A stretch of DNA of 64,000 nt from Mycobacterium neglectum. Its GTDB lineage: Bacteria; Actinomycetota; Actinomycetes; Mycobacteriales; Mycobacteriaceae. The notes under the pieces were generated by a model, which had not been told where the DNA came from, did no database searches, and saw only the letters and a program-made list of their open reading frames with translations. Position 1 is the stretch's first letter, and every line of letters begins with the position of its first letter. Shown piece after piece: positions 24,483 through 34,125 of this stretch. Where the stretch lies: contig NZ_NVQE01000017.1 of the NCBI RefSeq assembly GCF_002591975.1, positions 1 to 64,000 of the forward strand, in the 5' to 3' direction. Made by a program: the position numbers and the translations under genes.

Positions 24483-25340
24483 ATGGCAGTCGCCCCTTAC
24501 CGACCCAAGGTTTTCGTTCCCGCCGTCCGGGCCTACCGGAGATTCATCGTGCCGATCATTCGGCTCGGACACATGCTGGTGTTCTTTGTCAGGGCGCTGA
24601 CGGGGATACCGGTGGCATTGCGTCACTACCGCAGCGAGTTCGTCCGACTGCTCTCCGATATCTCCTGGGGCAATGGATCTTTGGTGGTCGGCGGCGGCAC
24701 CGCAGGGGTGGCGGTCGTACTCGGCATCACCGTCGGCGCCCTGGTCGGAATCGAGGGGTACAACTTCCTCGACCTCTTGGGCCTTGGGCCCGCGACGGGA
24801 ATCATCTCGTCTCTGGTCAACACTCGCGAGCTCGCGCCGATCGCGGCGTCGTTGGCCTTCGCCACCCAGGCCGGTTGCCGGTTCACCGCCCAGCTCGGAT
24901 CGATGCGCATCGCCGAAGAGATCGACGCGCTCGATTCGTTGGCGATCAGGCCCATTCCCTACCTGGTGACCACGCGTCTGATGGCGTCGGTGGTGGCTGT
25001 CGTCCCGCTGTATGTCGCATGCCTCGCCGTGAGCTACCTGACGACACAGGTCGTCGTCTATGTCATCAGCGGAGGCTCGACGGGCTCGTACCTGCATTAC
25101 TTCTCGCTGATGCTGTCCGGTCAGGACATCATCTACTCATTGATCAAGACCATCATCTTCGTCTGGATCGCCTCGACCGTGCAGTGCTACTACGGCTTCT
25201 ACGCATCCGGCGGTCCGGAAGGCGTGGGAGTGGCTGCCGGACATGCGATGAGGGCGAGCATCACCGTCGTGATCATGGTCAACATGCTGCTGACGATGGC
25301 GCTGTGGTCCGTCGATGCCGGCGCGCGGTTCGGGGGTTGA
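24483..25340 (+). CDS. YrbE-type permease B of the Mce transporter
   Basis: 285-residue permease partner of the gene upstream. The conserved cytoplasmic EExDAL element appears as RIAEEIDALDSLAIRPIPYL. CQ-type and glycine-rich segments (ATQAGCRFTAQLG, ASGGPEGVGVAAG) match the family. Five to six membrane segments are likely. It forms the inner-membrane channel with YrbEA, powered by an MceG-type ATPase that is normally encoded elsewhere; none is seen in this window. Confidence 0.92.
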   Translation: MAVAPYRPKVFVPAVRAYRRFIVPIIRLGHMLVFFVRALTGIPVALRHYRSEFVRLLSDISWGNGSLVVGGGTAGVAVVLGITVGALVGIEGYNFLDLLGLGPATGIISSLVNTRELAPIAASLAFATQAGCRFTAQLGSMRIAEEIDALDSLAIRPIPYLVTTRLMASVVAVVPLYVACLAVSYLTTQVVVYVISGGSTGSYLHYFSLMLSGQDIIYSLIKTIIFVWIASTVQCYYGFYASGGPEGVGVAAGHAMRASITVVIMVNMLLTMALWSVDAGARFGG

Positions 25341-25342
25341 GG

Positions 25343-26941
25343 ATGTCCAATTCCCTTGACCCGGACGGGCGCGGACCGTCCACCCGCCAGCTGCTGGGCT
25401 GCGGTGTGGCCGTCCTCGTGGTCGTAGCGCTGGTCACCGCGACGTTGTTGGTCAAGTCGACGGGTCGGCTCGATCCGTATGTCCGGGTGGTGGCCGACCT
25501 CGTCAACGTCGGTGACGGCCTGCCGCAACGGTCCGACGTCAAGTATCACGGTGTGCTCGTCGGGATGGTGGACAGTGTCACTCCGGCTGCCGACGGCAAT
25601 CCGAACTTCGTTCATATCGACCTCAATCCCCAATATGCACAGTCGATTCCGGCCGATGTAACCGCACGTGTGGTGCCGAGCAATGTCTTCGCGGTGTCCT
25701 CGGTTCAGCTCGTGGACCAAGGGTCGGGTCCCGCCATCCGTGCGGGTGCCCACATCCCGGAGGACGTCGAGCTGCCGACGGTGTTGTTCCAGACCACCAT
25801 CAGCAAGCTGCGTGACATGCTGGCCGCGACAGGGCGGGGCCGTGAAGACAAGACGGTGGGCATCCTCGCGGCGGTGAACGCCGCGACGGAGGGCAAGCGG
25901 ACCGAATTGCTGGCTTCCGGTGCGCAATTGAACAGATTGATCGATCAGCTCGACTCGATCGTAGCCACCGAACCCGATGAGACGACGGTCTCCGCGCTCA
26001 TCGATGCGACGCGCGGTCTGCAGTCGGCGGCACCAGAGCTTGTCGACGCGTTGCATCAGGCGGTGGAGCCGATGCAGACCCTCGTCGAGCAGAGCGCGCA
26101 GCTCGACGCGCTCATCTCCGGTGGCGTACACACCACGGGCACTACCTACACCGCGTTGAACAACCACGCCGACCGGATGGTCAAGATCACCGGGGAGCTG
26201 ACGCCGGTGATCGGCGTGCTTGCGCAGACGTCGCACAACTTCGTCCCGGCGTTCGTGAAGCTCAACACGGTGGCCGACAGGTTCTTCGAGCATGTATGGA
26301 TGCCCGATCGCGATATCGGCAACATGCGGATCAACCTGTCGTTCACACCCACCTACACCTACAGCCGCGCGGATTGCCCGCAGTACGGAGAGCTCAAGGG
26401 GCCGAGCTGTTTCACCGCGCCACTGGTTCCGACCCGACCCGAACTGCCCGATGTCCTGATACCGCAGAACTACCAGCCACCACCGGATCTCGCACCACCG
26501 CCCGGCACGGTCCTGGGTGAGAACGGGAACCTGGTGGCCGTCGGCCCGCCGTTGATCAACGCGAATCCGAGCCTGGCCGATCCCAATCCGCCACTGCCGT
26601 CGTGGATGCCGCCCGCCCCACCGGTGCCGGGAACTGCCAATCCGGCGCTGATACCAACCCCACCGCCGCCGGTGCCGCTGTCACCACCGGCGCCGGTGGC
26701 CCCGAAACCATGGCAAGATCCGACGGCGCCGAACACGAGAAGCGCGGGGCAAGCACCGCCGGCGCTACCGGCGCAGGCCGCGCCAGCGTCTTACGGCGGC
26801 AACGTCGGGCCGGTCGGCAGCCCACAGGAGCGGGCCCAGTTCGCTCTGCTCACAGGCCAACCGGTGACGAGCGCCACCCAATTGCTGCTCGGTCCGCTCG
26901 CTCGCGGGACGACGGTGTCCGCTGTGCAGGAGGCAGGATGA
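25343..26941 (+). CDS. MceA-type protein with proline-rich C terminus
   Basis: 532-residue protein: an N-terminal membrane anchor (LLGCGVAVLVVVALVTATLLV, about residues 17-37), an MCE domain (YVRVVADLVNVGDGLPQRSDVKYHGVLVG), a long helical region and a C-terminal tail rich in Pro/Ala from about residue 370. MceA proteins are longest of the set and help build the periplasmic lipid tunnel. The ATG lies just after the yrbEB stop, and the TGA overlaps the ATG of mceB (ATGA). The extended PPP-rich tail is unusual in length and may contact the cell wall. Confidence 0.9.
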   Translation: MSNSLDPDGRGPSTRQLLGCGVAVLVVVALVTATLLVKSTGRLDPYVRVVADLVNVGDGLPQRSDVKYHGVLVGMVDSVTPAADGNPNFVHIDLNPQYAQSIPADVTARVVPSNVFAVSSVQLVDQGSGPAIRAGAHIPEDVELPTVLFQTTISKLRDMLAATGRGREDKTVGILAAVNAATEGKRTELLASGAQLNRLIDQLDSIVATEPDETTVSALIDATRGLQSAAPELVDALHQAVEPMQTLVEQSAQLDALISGGVHTTGTTYTALNNHADRMVKITGELTPVIGVLAQTSHNFVPAFVKLNTVADRFFEHVWMPDRDIGNMRINLSFTPTYTYSRADCPQYGELKGPSCFTAPLVPTRPELPDVLIPQNYQPPPDLAPPPGTVLGENGNLVAVGPPLINANPSLADPNPPLPSWMPPAPPVPGTANPALIPTPPPPVPLSPPAPVAPKPWQDPTAPNTRSAGQAPPALPAQAAPASYGGNVGPVGSPQERAQFALLTGQPVTSATQLLLGPLARGTTVSAVQEAG

Positions 26942-27993
26942 GATACCGCGGGGCGTTCATCGGGCTGGCGCTCTTCATGGTCGTGGCGACCGTGTTGACA
27001 TGGCTGGTCTATGTCACGCTGCGCCGTGACGTCGCGGGCAGGACGGTGCCCTACGCGGCGGTGTTCACCGATGTGTTCGGCCTGCGCGAGGGTGACGACG
27101 TGAGGATGGCGGGCGTTCGCGTCGGTCGCGTCGAAAGCATCGAATTGCAGGGAACTCTGGCGAAGGTCTCGTTCGTCGTACAAGCCGAACAGCAGGTGCT
27201 GGGCACCACCGTCGCGTCGGTGACCTACCAGAATATCGTCGGCCAGCGCTATCTCGGCTTGTCACTGGGCAACCTCGGGCAACCGGGACCGCTGCCGCCG
27301 GACAGTGTCATCCCGGTGGAGAGAACCGACCCCTCCTTCGACGTCGGTACCCTCCTCAACGGCTACGAACCCCTGTTCAGCCTGCTCAACCCCCGGGACG
27401 CCGACAACCTCACCAAGGGCGTCCTGCAATCGCTGCAGGGCGACGCCGGGTCGATCACCGCCCTCGTCGACCAGATCTCGCAGCTGACGGAAGCATTCGC
27501 CGGCCGCGACGAGGAACTCGGTGCTGTCATCACCGATCTGAACACTGTGGTGTCGAATCTGGCCAGGCACAACGAAGATCTCGACCACGTACTCACCGAA
27601 ACCCAAACGGTCGTATCGGATTTCGACGCCCGGCGCCCCGAGCTGGTGGCGTCCACGGGGGCAATCGCGAAAGTGGTGCGGCAGCTGTCGACAATCTCCG
27701 ATGAGGTCTATCCGTCGCTGAACGAGCTCGTCACCCGAGAGCCGGGATTCGCTTCCCACATGGTCGGCCTCGAGCCGCAGCTGGCGTTCACCGGTGCGAA
27801 TCTGCCACTGCTGCTCAAGGGATTCGCACGCATCACCAGCGACGGCCCCTACGCCAACGCCTACGCCTGCGACCTCAACATCCAAGGCTTCTTCCCCGGG
27901 CTCAACGACGTGATTCCGATCATTGTCGATGCCGCTTCACCGGGGCCAGGGACGCAATACTCGCCGAAGTGCAGGAATATGGCCAATGGCTGA
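26938..27993 (+). CDS. MceB-type protein
   Basis: 351-residue Mce-family protein: N-terminal anchor (AFIGLALFMVVATVLTWLVYV), then the MCE domain (YAAVFTDVFGLREGDDVRMAGVRVGRVESI) and helical segments. The C-terminal CDLNIQGFFPGLNDVIPI with paired cysteines is typical of MceB. The start overlaps mceA (ATGA) and the end overlaps mceC by 8 nt, evidence of a coupled operon. Confidence 0.92.
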   Translation: MRYRGAFIGLALFMVVATVLTWLVYVTLRRDVAGRTVPYAAVFTDVFGLREGDDVRMAGVRVGRVESIELQGTLAKVSFVVQAEQQVLGTTVASVTYQNIVGQRYLGLSLGNLGQPGPLPPDSVIPVERTDPSFDVGTLLNGYEPLFSLLNPRDADNLTKGVLQSLQGDAGSITALVDQISQLTEAFAGRDEELGAVITDLNTVVSNLARHNEDLDHVLTETQTVVSDFDARRPELVASTGAIAKVVRQLSTISDEVYPSLNELVTREPGFASHMVGLEPQLAFTGANLPLLLKGFARITSDGPYANAYACDLNIQGFFPGLNDVIPIIVDAASPGPGTQYSPKCRNMANG

Positions 27994-29026
27994 TCAATCA
28001 CCGAAGCGGCGGCGAATACCGCTGGAGGATCGCAACAAGACCTGGCTCGGCGTCATCGCCGTCGCGGTCGTGACGGTGGTGATCGGGGCGATGCTGCTGA
28101 TCAAGGTGGCCGATGTCGGCTATCGCCACTACACCGCGCAGTTCCTGCAGGCAGCGGCGCTGAAGGTGGGCAATCCGATCACGATCGCGGGCATCCCCGT
28201 CGGTGAAGTAACCAGCATGGAGCTGGCTGGCGACCACGTCGAAGCTGGGCTCAAGGTCCGCGACGACATCCCTCTTGGTGCGCAATCCAGCGCGTCGATC
28301 AAGGTCACCACCATCCTCGGCTCCCGCTACCTGTCGTTGGAGCCGGCAGGGGAGGGGTCGGTGCCCAACAACACCTTTGACCTCGGGCACACGGAGGTTC
28401 CATACGATCTGCAGGAGGCGTTGTCCGACGTCACCACGACCTACGAGCAGGTTGATTCGGACCAGTTCGCTGAAACGCTCGGCGTGCTCGGTAAGCAATT
28501 GCAAACGCTCCCGCCGGTCATTCCACAGGCGTTGGCCAATACCAAGACGCTGGCGGAGATCATCGCCCAACGACGCGACCAGTTGGGTTCGCTGCTGAAA
28601 ACCACCGAGACGGTGACGAATACGTTGCGCCGTCAGCAATCCACCATCGGAACTCTGGTCAGGCAAGGCAATTCGCTCGTCGGCGAGTTCGTGGCCAGGC
28701 GTGCGACCTTTCACGCGATGATGGCCGCCCTCACCAACCTCGTCGAAACGCTCAGTGGAATCGTCATCGACGACCGACCGCAACTCGAGGAGTTGTTGCG
28801 TAACGTCCGTGAACTGTCGGGCATGCTCGGACAGCACGATGACTTACTGCGCAGCACCTTGCAGTCCGGTCCTGTCGCACTGCGCAATCTGACCAACGCC
28901 ACCGGTACCGGCAACGCGGTCGGATTCAATGCACCCAATGGCTTGCTCGTCGACTCCTGGATGTGTGCCATCAGCGAGCGCGCCGAGCAGTTCAACATGA
29001 TTCCGTACTTCCAGGACTGCAAATGA
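27986..29026 (+). CDS. MceC-type protein
   Basis: 346-residue Mce-family subunit with a basic cytoplasmic start (SPKRRRIPLEDRNK), one membrane helix (GVIAVAVVTVVIGAMLLI) and the MCE domain (YTAQFLQAAALKVGNPITIAGIPVGEV). A long helical part follows, ending MIPYFQDCK. It overlaps both neighbours and is part of the hexameric tunnel that moves lipids between envelope and inner membrane (family knowledge). Confidence 0.92.
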   Translation: MADQSPKRRRIPLEDRNKTWLGVIAVAVVTVVIGAMLLIKVADVGYRHYTAQFLQAAALKVGNPITIAGIPVGEVTSMELAGDHVEAGLKVRDDIPLGAQSSASIKVTTILGSRYLSLEPAGEGSVPNNTFDLGHTEVPYDLQEALSDVTTTYEQVDSDQFAETLGVLGKQLQTLPPVIPQALANTKTLAEIIAQRRDQLGSLLKTTETVTNTLRRQQSTIGTLVRQGNSLVGEFVARRATFHAMMAALTNLVETLSGIVIDDRPQLEELLRNVRELSGMLGQHDDLLRSTLQSGPVALRNLTNATGTGNAVGFNAPNGLLVDSWMCAISERAEQFNMIPYFQDCK

Positions 29027-30132
29027 GAACCAAAGTGCTCGCAATCGGTGCCGTCCTGCTCGTCGTGGCGGTGGTGAGCGCCGCGGTTCTATGGAACGTG
29101 ACGAAGGAGCAACTGGGTACCGTCAAGCTCACCGCCCAGTTCGACAACGCCGCAGGACTTTACGAGAACAACACCGTCGCGGTGCTCGGCATGCCGGTCG
29201 GTGAGGTCACCAAGATCACACCCAAGGGTGGATACGTCGAAGTCGAGTTCACCGTGGACAAGGACGTACAGGTACCCGCGGACGCGCAGGCGGTGACCAT
29301 CTCGAACTCGATCCTCACCGATCGCCAGATCGAGTTGACGCCGCCCTACCGGGGCGGTCCGACGCTGAGCAATGGCGACACCATCGGGCTTAACCGAACC
29401 AAGACTCCGGTCGAGTTCGCCCGTGTGCTCGACGTTCTCGACAAGCTGTCGGTTTCGCTGCGCGGTGACGGTCACGGCAACGGCCCGGTCGCCGACCTCG
29501 TCAACGCCAGCGCCGCCATCGCCGATGGCAATGGTCAGCAGATGAAGGATTCCCTCGGTGAGTTGTCGGCAGCCCTGCGGCTCAGCGCAGACGGCGGTGA
29601 GGTGACCCGCGACCAGTTGACGACCATCATCCGCAACGTCAGTTCTCTGCTCGACGCCGCCGCCGCCAACGATGCGACGCTTCGCGAGTTCGGATCGAAC
29701 GTCAATGTACTCAGCCAGGTCATCGCCGACGAGGATCTGGGAAGTGGAACCACCGGTAAGAAGTTGAACGAGGTGCTCGTCCAGACGGGCGAGGTTCTCG
29801 AGGCCAACCGCGACAACATCAAGGGCATCGTCGACAACGCCAACACAGTGTCGGGCACGACCGTGGAACACCAGCGCGATCTCGCGGAGTTCCTCGATCT
29901 GGCGCCGATGACGCTGGACAACATCTACAACATCATCGATCAGCGCAACGGTTCCATCCGGGCCAAGGTGCTCACCGACCGTGTGCTCTTCGACTCTCAG
30001 ACGATGAAGGAAGTCTGCAACATGATGGGTCTGCGCCAGCTCGGCTGCAGCACAGGCACATTGCAGGACTTTGGGCCGGACTACGGGCTGACCTACATGC
30101 TTGACGGCCTCGCCGCGATGGGACAGAAATGA
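29023..30132 (+). CDS. MceD-type protein
   Basis: 369-residue Mce-family subunit: anchor helix (VLAIGAVLLVVAVVSAAVLW), MCE domain (LTAQFDNAAGLYENNTVAVLGMPVGEV) and an extended helical region with a glycine-rich loop (GDGHGNGP). The C terminus has MMGLRQLGCSTGT. It overlaps mceC and mceE by ATGA junctions. Confidence 0.92.
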   Translation: MRTKVLAIGAVLLVVAVVSAAVLWNVTKEQLGTVKLTAQFDNAAGLYENNTVAVLGMPVGEVTKITPKGGYVEVEFTVDKDVQVPADAQAVTISNSILTDRQIELTPPYRGGPTLSNGDTIGLNRTKTPVEFARVLDVLDKLSVSLRGDGHGNGPVADLVNASAAIADGNGQQMKDSLGELSAALRLSADGGEVTRDQLTTIIRNVSSLLDAAAANDATLREFGSNVNVLSQVIADEDLGSGTTGKKLNEVLVQTGEVLEANRDNIKGIVDNANTVSGTTVEHQRDLAEFLDLAPMTLDNIYNIIDQRNGSIRAKVLTDRVLFDSQTMKEVCNMMGLRQLGCSTGTLQDFGPDYGLTYMLDGLAAMGQK

Positions 30133-31397
30133 TGGCCGGCCGCAGAGTGGCCGCGCTGGCCGCAGCTGTATGCCTGACCGTATCCAGTTGTGCTTCAGAA
30201 GGTTTGGCGAGCCTGCCGCTACCCGCCCCCGGCGTCGGCACCGGCGGTTACACGCTGACTGCCGTGTTCTCCAACACGCTCAACCTGCCTGCCAACGCAA
30301 AGGTCAAGCTTGCCGGTGCCGACGTCGGCCAACTTGAATCGATGGTGGCCCGTAACTACACCGCGGTGACCACGTTGCGGATCATGGACGGGGTGCGGCT
30401 GCCGAAGGGCAGCACCGCCGAGCTACGGTCGGCGACTCCGCTCGGCGACGTGTTCGTCGCGCTCAAGCCGCCGAGTCCTGCCGAACCTGATGCGCCGCTG
30501 CTGAAGGACGGCGACACCATCGATCTGGAAGCGACGACGGCGGCCGCCACGGTCGAGTCGGTGCTCAGTTCGGCCTCGATATTGGTCAACGGCGGCGCGG
30601 TGCGAAACTTCACCAACATCGTCAACGGCCTCGGCAAGGCGACCGGGGATCAGGGCCAGGCCTTCGGCGCCCTCATCCGTAAGACGAACCGCACCTTCGG
30701 AACGCTCAATGCGCGGTCGGAACAGATCGCCACCGCGATGACCGAAACGTCGCGACTTGTCGATGTCATCGAGGCCAAGAACCAGGCGGTCAGCGATGTC
30801 CTGGCGGAGGCCCGCCCCGCCACCGACACCCTGGCCGTCCATACGACTGAGATAGCCGACCTCGTCGTGCAGGTCGGTGCCGTCTCCGATCAGCTGCGCA
30901 AGTTCCCGTCGATCGCAGGCACCGACAGCAGCGGCCGAAGCGTGATCGCCGATGCCAACGAAGTCGCGCGGTCGTGGAACGACGTGGTGCTGACCCCCGA
31001 CGCCACGCTGTATTCGCTGAACCGGCTGATGCCACCGTTCGTGAAGTCGACCACCAGTACTGCGCTGGCGGTCAATGGCAGCATCGACCGACTGGTTCTG
31101 GGATCCATCCCCGACATCGGGTTCGCCGGTGACCCTGGGTTGCACGGCCCGAAGCGGTACAACTGGCATCAGCTTGTCGGAACGGTTCAGTACACGCTTT
31201 ACCGGTTGCAGGAACGGATCGTCGGCAAGGGGCCCGGCGTCCCGCAGGTACCGGTGATCCCCAACCCGGACGTCCCGGGAGAGGTGATGATCGCGCCGCC
31301 GCCGCCACCCGGTGTGCTGCCGCCGGTCCTGCCGCCGCCGCCCGGTGTGCAGCCGCCGCCAGCCGCCGTCCCGGTAGTCCCGCCGAGGACGCCATGA
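30129..31397 (+). CDS. MceE-type lipoprotein
   Basis: 422-residue Mce-family lipoprotein. Its signal peptide ends in a lipobox (LTVSSC, Cys near residue 21), matching the LprK/LprN-type E subunit of Mce systems, which is lipid-anchored. The MCE domain (YTLTAVFSNTLNLPANAKVKLAGADVGQL) follows. The C terminus from about residue 380 is a proline-rich tail (PPPPPGVLPPVLPPPP). ATG at 30129 overlaps the mceD stop; a second ATG is at 30132. Confidence 0.92.
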   Translation: MMAGRRVAALAAAVCLTVSSCASEGLASLPLPAPGVGTGGYTLTAVFSNTLNLPANAKVKLAGADVGQLESMVARNYTAVTTLRIMDGVRLPKGSTAELRSATPLGDVFVALKPPSPAEPDAPLLKDGDTIDLEATTAAATVESVLSSASILVNGGAVRNFTNIVNGLGKATGDQGQAFGALIRKTNRTFGTLNARSEQIATAMTETSRLVDVIEAKNQAVSDVLAEARPATDTLAVHTTEIADLVVQVGAVSDQLRKFPSIAGTDSSGRSVIADANEVARSWNDVVLTPDATLYSLNRLMPPFVKSTTSTALAVNGSIDRLVLGSIPDIGFAGDPGLHGPKRYNWHQLVGTVQYTLYRLQERIVGKGPGVPQVPVIPNPDVPGEVMIAPPPPPGVLPPVLPPPPGVQPPPAAVPVVPPRTP

Positions 31398-32644
31398 TCG
31401 CCGCGACCGCCAATCGCATCGTCGCTGTCGTGCGTGCCTGCCATCGCCGGAAGGCGTGGCTGTCCGCGGGTGCGCTGATCCTCACGCTGGTCGTGGCCGC
31501 CGGATACCTGTCTCTCGGGGCCCTGCAGGTGAATCCGCTGGCGTCGACCTACCGGGTGACCATCGAACTGCCGGAGTCGGCGGGGCTGCTCCCGAATCAG
31601 GACGTCACGCTGCGTGGTGTGCGGGTAGGGCGGGTGGATCGGCTCGATATCACACCGTCAGGCGTCAATGCCGTTGTCAACGTCATCTCTACGGTGCACA
31701 TCCCGGAGTCCAGCGACGTACGCGTATCGGGACTTTCGCCCGCAGGTGAGCAGTACATCGACTTCGTAGCGCAGTCCAATGACGGGCCTTATCTGGGTGA
31801 CGGCGCCGTCGTCACCCAGGGCAGGGCCACCGTCCCGGTCAGCCTGGCGGAGCTGCTCGCCAATGCCGACGGCATGCTGGCCCAGGTCGACACGGCCAAG
31901 ATCGAGCTCATCAAACGCGAACTGAGCCTGAGCAAGGACGGGCCCCGCAAGCTCGCCGACATCGTCAGCGGCGGCACGTTCCTGCTGTCCACCCTCGACT
32001 CGGTACTTCCGGAAACCACCAGCGTCCTGCGTAACAGCCGCACGACGTTCACCCTCGTCGCCGACAAGAACGCCGGAATCGACGTCGCCGCAGACAATCT
32101 CAGCGAAAGCTTTGCGGGGATAACCAAGATGCGGGATGGCTATCGCAGACTCACCAATGAGGCGCCGGGCGCCCTGTCGGACGTCGATGCGTTGTTCATC
32201 GACAACTCCGACACCATGGTGCAGTTGCTCGGGAACCTGACCACCACATCGCGACTGCTCTACCTTCGTGTTCCCGCGCTGAACGCGCTGTTTCCGACCT
32301 ATCGCACGTCGGTACTGGACGCGATCGGCAGCACCTTGCACGACAACGGACTGTGGGCGACTGCAGACCCCTACCCGCAGTACTTCTGTGACTACGGAAC
32401 GCCGCGTCTGCCACCGTCTTCGGCCGACTTTCCCGAGCCGTTCATGTACACCTACTGCCGCGACGATCACCCGGGTGTGCTGGTTCGCGGAGCGAAGAAT
32501 GCGCCGCGCCCCGCCGACGACGACACTGCCGGGCCGCCACCGGGCGCCGACCTCGGTCGCCAGACCGATCCGACACCCAAGGGCCGCTTCACGATTCCCA
32601 CGCCCTATGGCGGCCCCACTCTGCCCATCGAGCCACCGCGCTGA
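31394..32644 (+). CDS. MceF-type protein
   Basis: 416-residue Mce-family subunit: basic start (CHRRKAWL), anchor helix (LILTLVVAAGYLSLGAL), MCE domain (YRVTIELPESAGLLPNQDVTLRGVRVGRV) and a helical part. C-terminal cysteines occur in QYFCDYGTPRL and YTYCRDDHPG. It overlaps mceE (ATGA) and ends the six-gene mceA-F set. Confidence 0.92.
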   Translation: MIAATANRIVAVVRACHRRKAWLSAGALILTLVVAAGYLSLGALQVNPLASTYRVTIELPESAGLLPNQDVTLRGVRVGRVDRLDITPSGVNAVVNVISTVHIPESSDVRVSGLSPAGEQYIDFVAQSNDGPYLGDGAVVTQGRATVPVSLAELLANADGMLAQVDTAKIELIKRELSLSKDGPRKLADIVSGGTFLLSTLDSVLPETTSVLRNSRTTFTLVADKNAGIDVAADNLSESFAGITKMRDGYRRLTNEAPGALSDVDALFIDNSDTMVQLLGNLTTTSRLLYLRVPALNALFPTYRTSVLDAIGSTLHDNGLWATADPYPQYFCDYGTPRLPPSSADFPEPFMYTYCRDDHPGVLVRGAKNAPRPADDDTAGPPPGADLGRQTDPTPKGRFTIPTPYGGPTLPIEPPR

Positions 32645-32670
32645 CTCGCACTACCTGTGAGGAGAAGTAG

Positions 32671-33264
32671 ATGACAGTGACCACCGAGAAGAAGCACGAC
32701 CCCGATACAGACGAAAAGCCCGACGCTGCAGAAGTGGATGTCGAGGAGACCGCCGACGAGACCGCCGACGAACAGCCCAGGGGTCGGCGATGGCCGCGTG
32801 TGCTCATCGGCTCGGCAATCTCGATCTTCATTGCCGCACTTGCAGGTTCGGGATTTCTTGGATGGCAATTGTGGCAGGAGCGCCAGGTCGACCTGGCCGG
32901 TGAGCAAGCCCAGCAAGCCGCGGTCGCGTACGCGCAGGTGCTGACGAGCATCGACGCGAACAAGGTCGACGAGAACTTCGCTCAGGTCCTCGACGGCTCC
33001 ACCGGCGAGTTCAAGGACATGTACTCGCAGTCGAGCATGCAGCTGAGGCAACTGCTCATCGACAACAAGGCGTCGGCGCACGGTGTCGTCGTGGATTCGG
33101 CCGTGCAGTCCGCGTCCAAGGACACGGTCGTGGTGCTGCTGTTCGTCGACCAGTCCGTGTCGAACACCAGCGTGCCCGATCCTCGAGTCGACCGCAGCAG
33201 GATAAAGATGACGATGGAGAACGTCGACGGGCATTGGCGCGCAAGTAAAGTCGAGCTACCGTGA
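32671..33264 (+). CDS. Mce-associated membrane protein (Mam)
   Basis: 197-residue protein with an acidic cytoplasmic N terminus (DEKPDAAEVDVEETADE), one membrane helix (LIGSAISIFIAALAGSGFLGWQLW) and a periplasmic NTF2-like domain ending GHWRASKVELP. Proteins of this type (Mam/MAS) are encoded after mce operons and stabilise the transporter (known for Mce1 and Mce4 relatives). A good GAGGAGAAG ribosome binding site precedes the ATG. Confidence 0.88.
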   Translation: MTVTTEKKHDPDTDEKPDAAEVDVEETADETADEQPRGRRWPRVLIGSAISIFIAALAGSGFLGWQLWQERQVDLAGEQAQQAAVAYAQVLTSIDANKVDENFAQVLDGSTGEFKDMYSQSSMQLRQLLIDNKASAHGVVVDSAVQSASKDTVVVLLFVDQSVSNTSVPDPRVDRSRIKMTMENVDGHWRASKVELP

Positions 33265-34070
33265 TTCTGCGCCGCCTGAATCTGGGTAGCGTGATAGCTC
33301 TGGCGGCTGCGGCTGTGGTCGCCACCGCACCCGCCGCGTCGGCATCAGCGCCGGGCTTTTGTAGTGAGCTGGGCGGTCAGTGGGACGGGCAGTTCTGCAG
33401 CACGTCGGTGGAGTCGGAGCGCAAGGCGGTTCGCACCATCAAGATGGCGTTGCCCGGCGATCTGGTGGGCAACCCCACGATCCGGGAGTACCTGACCAAC
33501 CTGATGAACAACTGGCGCAACGCGGCGCAGAAGATGGCCCAAGACAGCTTCGGCGAGCAGCAATTCCAGATCTTCCAGCACGGGGACGCGATGACGGTCG
33601 TTTTCCACGAGATGTACTCGGGCACCGTCGGTACCGACGCCCTCGCACACCCGAACGCGCCCATCATCAGCGACGCCTACCGCACTTTCACCTTCGCGGG
33701 CGGGCGACAGTTGAAGCTGGCCGACCTGTTCAAACCGGGAGTCGACCACGGTGCCGAGATCCCGCGTTTAGGTGCGCCGTTCATTGTCGCGGCCCTCGAT
33801 TCCGCGCCGCCGCCGCACCAGCCTGGCACCTATCCGTTCACCCCGGACCGCTGGACCGCGGACAAGGTGTACTCCGGTGGCTACCGGGCATGGGCGCTGA
33901 CGCCCGGTGAGTTGATTCTCTACATGCCCGACTATCCGGTCGGTCACGACACCCCATTGGATTACACGGTCGGCCGCATGCAGTGGGCGATGGACGGCGG
34001 CACCGTGCAGGCCCACATCCCGCTCGCGGCGTTGGCGCCGGTGCTGCGGCCCGAGTTCGGCGGGGCCTGA
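33261..34070 (+). CDS. secreted MPT64/RsiV-family (DUF3298-like) protein
   Basis: 269-residue protein with a signal peptide (VIALAAAAVVATAPAASASA). The mature part resembles the MPT64 family: FCSELGGQWDGQFC, then a domain ending in DUF3298-type elements (YRTFTFAGGRQLKLADLFKPG, and a final HIPLAALAPVLRPEF like the MPT64 C terminus). The GTG at 33261 overlaps the mam stop (GTGA), so it belongs to the mce transcript, suggesting a secreted lipid-handling or envelope role. Function of the family is unclear. Confidence 0.75.
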   Translation: MILRRLNLGSVIALAAAAVVATAPAASASAPGFCSELGGQWDGQFCSTSVESERKAVRTIKMALPGDLVGNPTIREYLTNLMNNWRNAAQKMAQDSFGEQQFQIFQHGDAMTVVFHEMYSGTVGTDALAHPNAPIISDAYRTFTFAGGRQLKLADLFKPGVDHGAEIPRLGAPFIVAALDSAPPPHQPGTYPFTPDRWTADKVYSGGYRAWALTPGELILYMPDYPVGHDTPLDYTVGRMQWAMDGGTVQAHIPLAALAPVLRPEFGGA

Positions 34071-34125
34071 CCTTTTCGCTGCCGAAGTCCGCTCCGGCCC
34101 GACCCTGCGCGGCCATACTGGGCCG

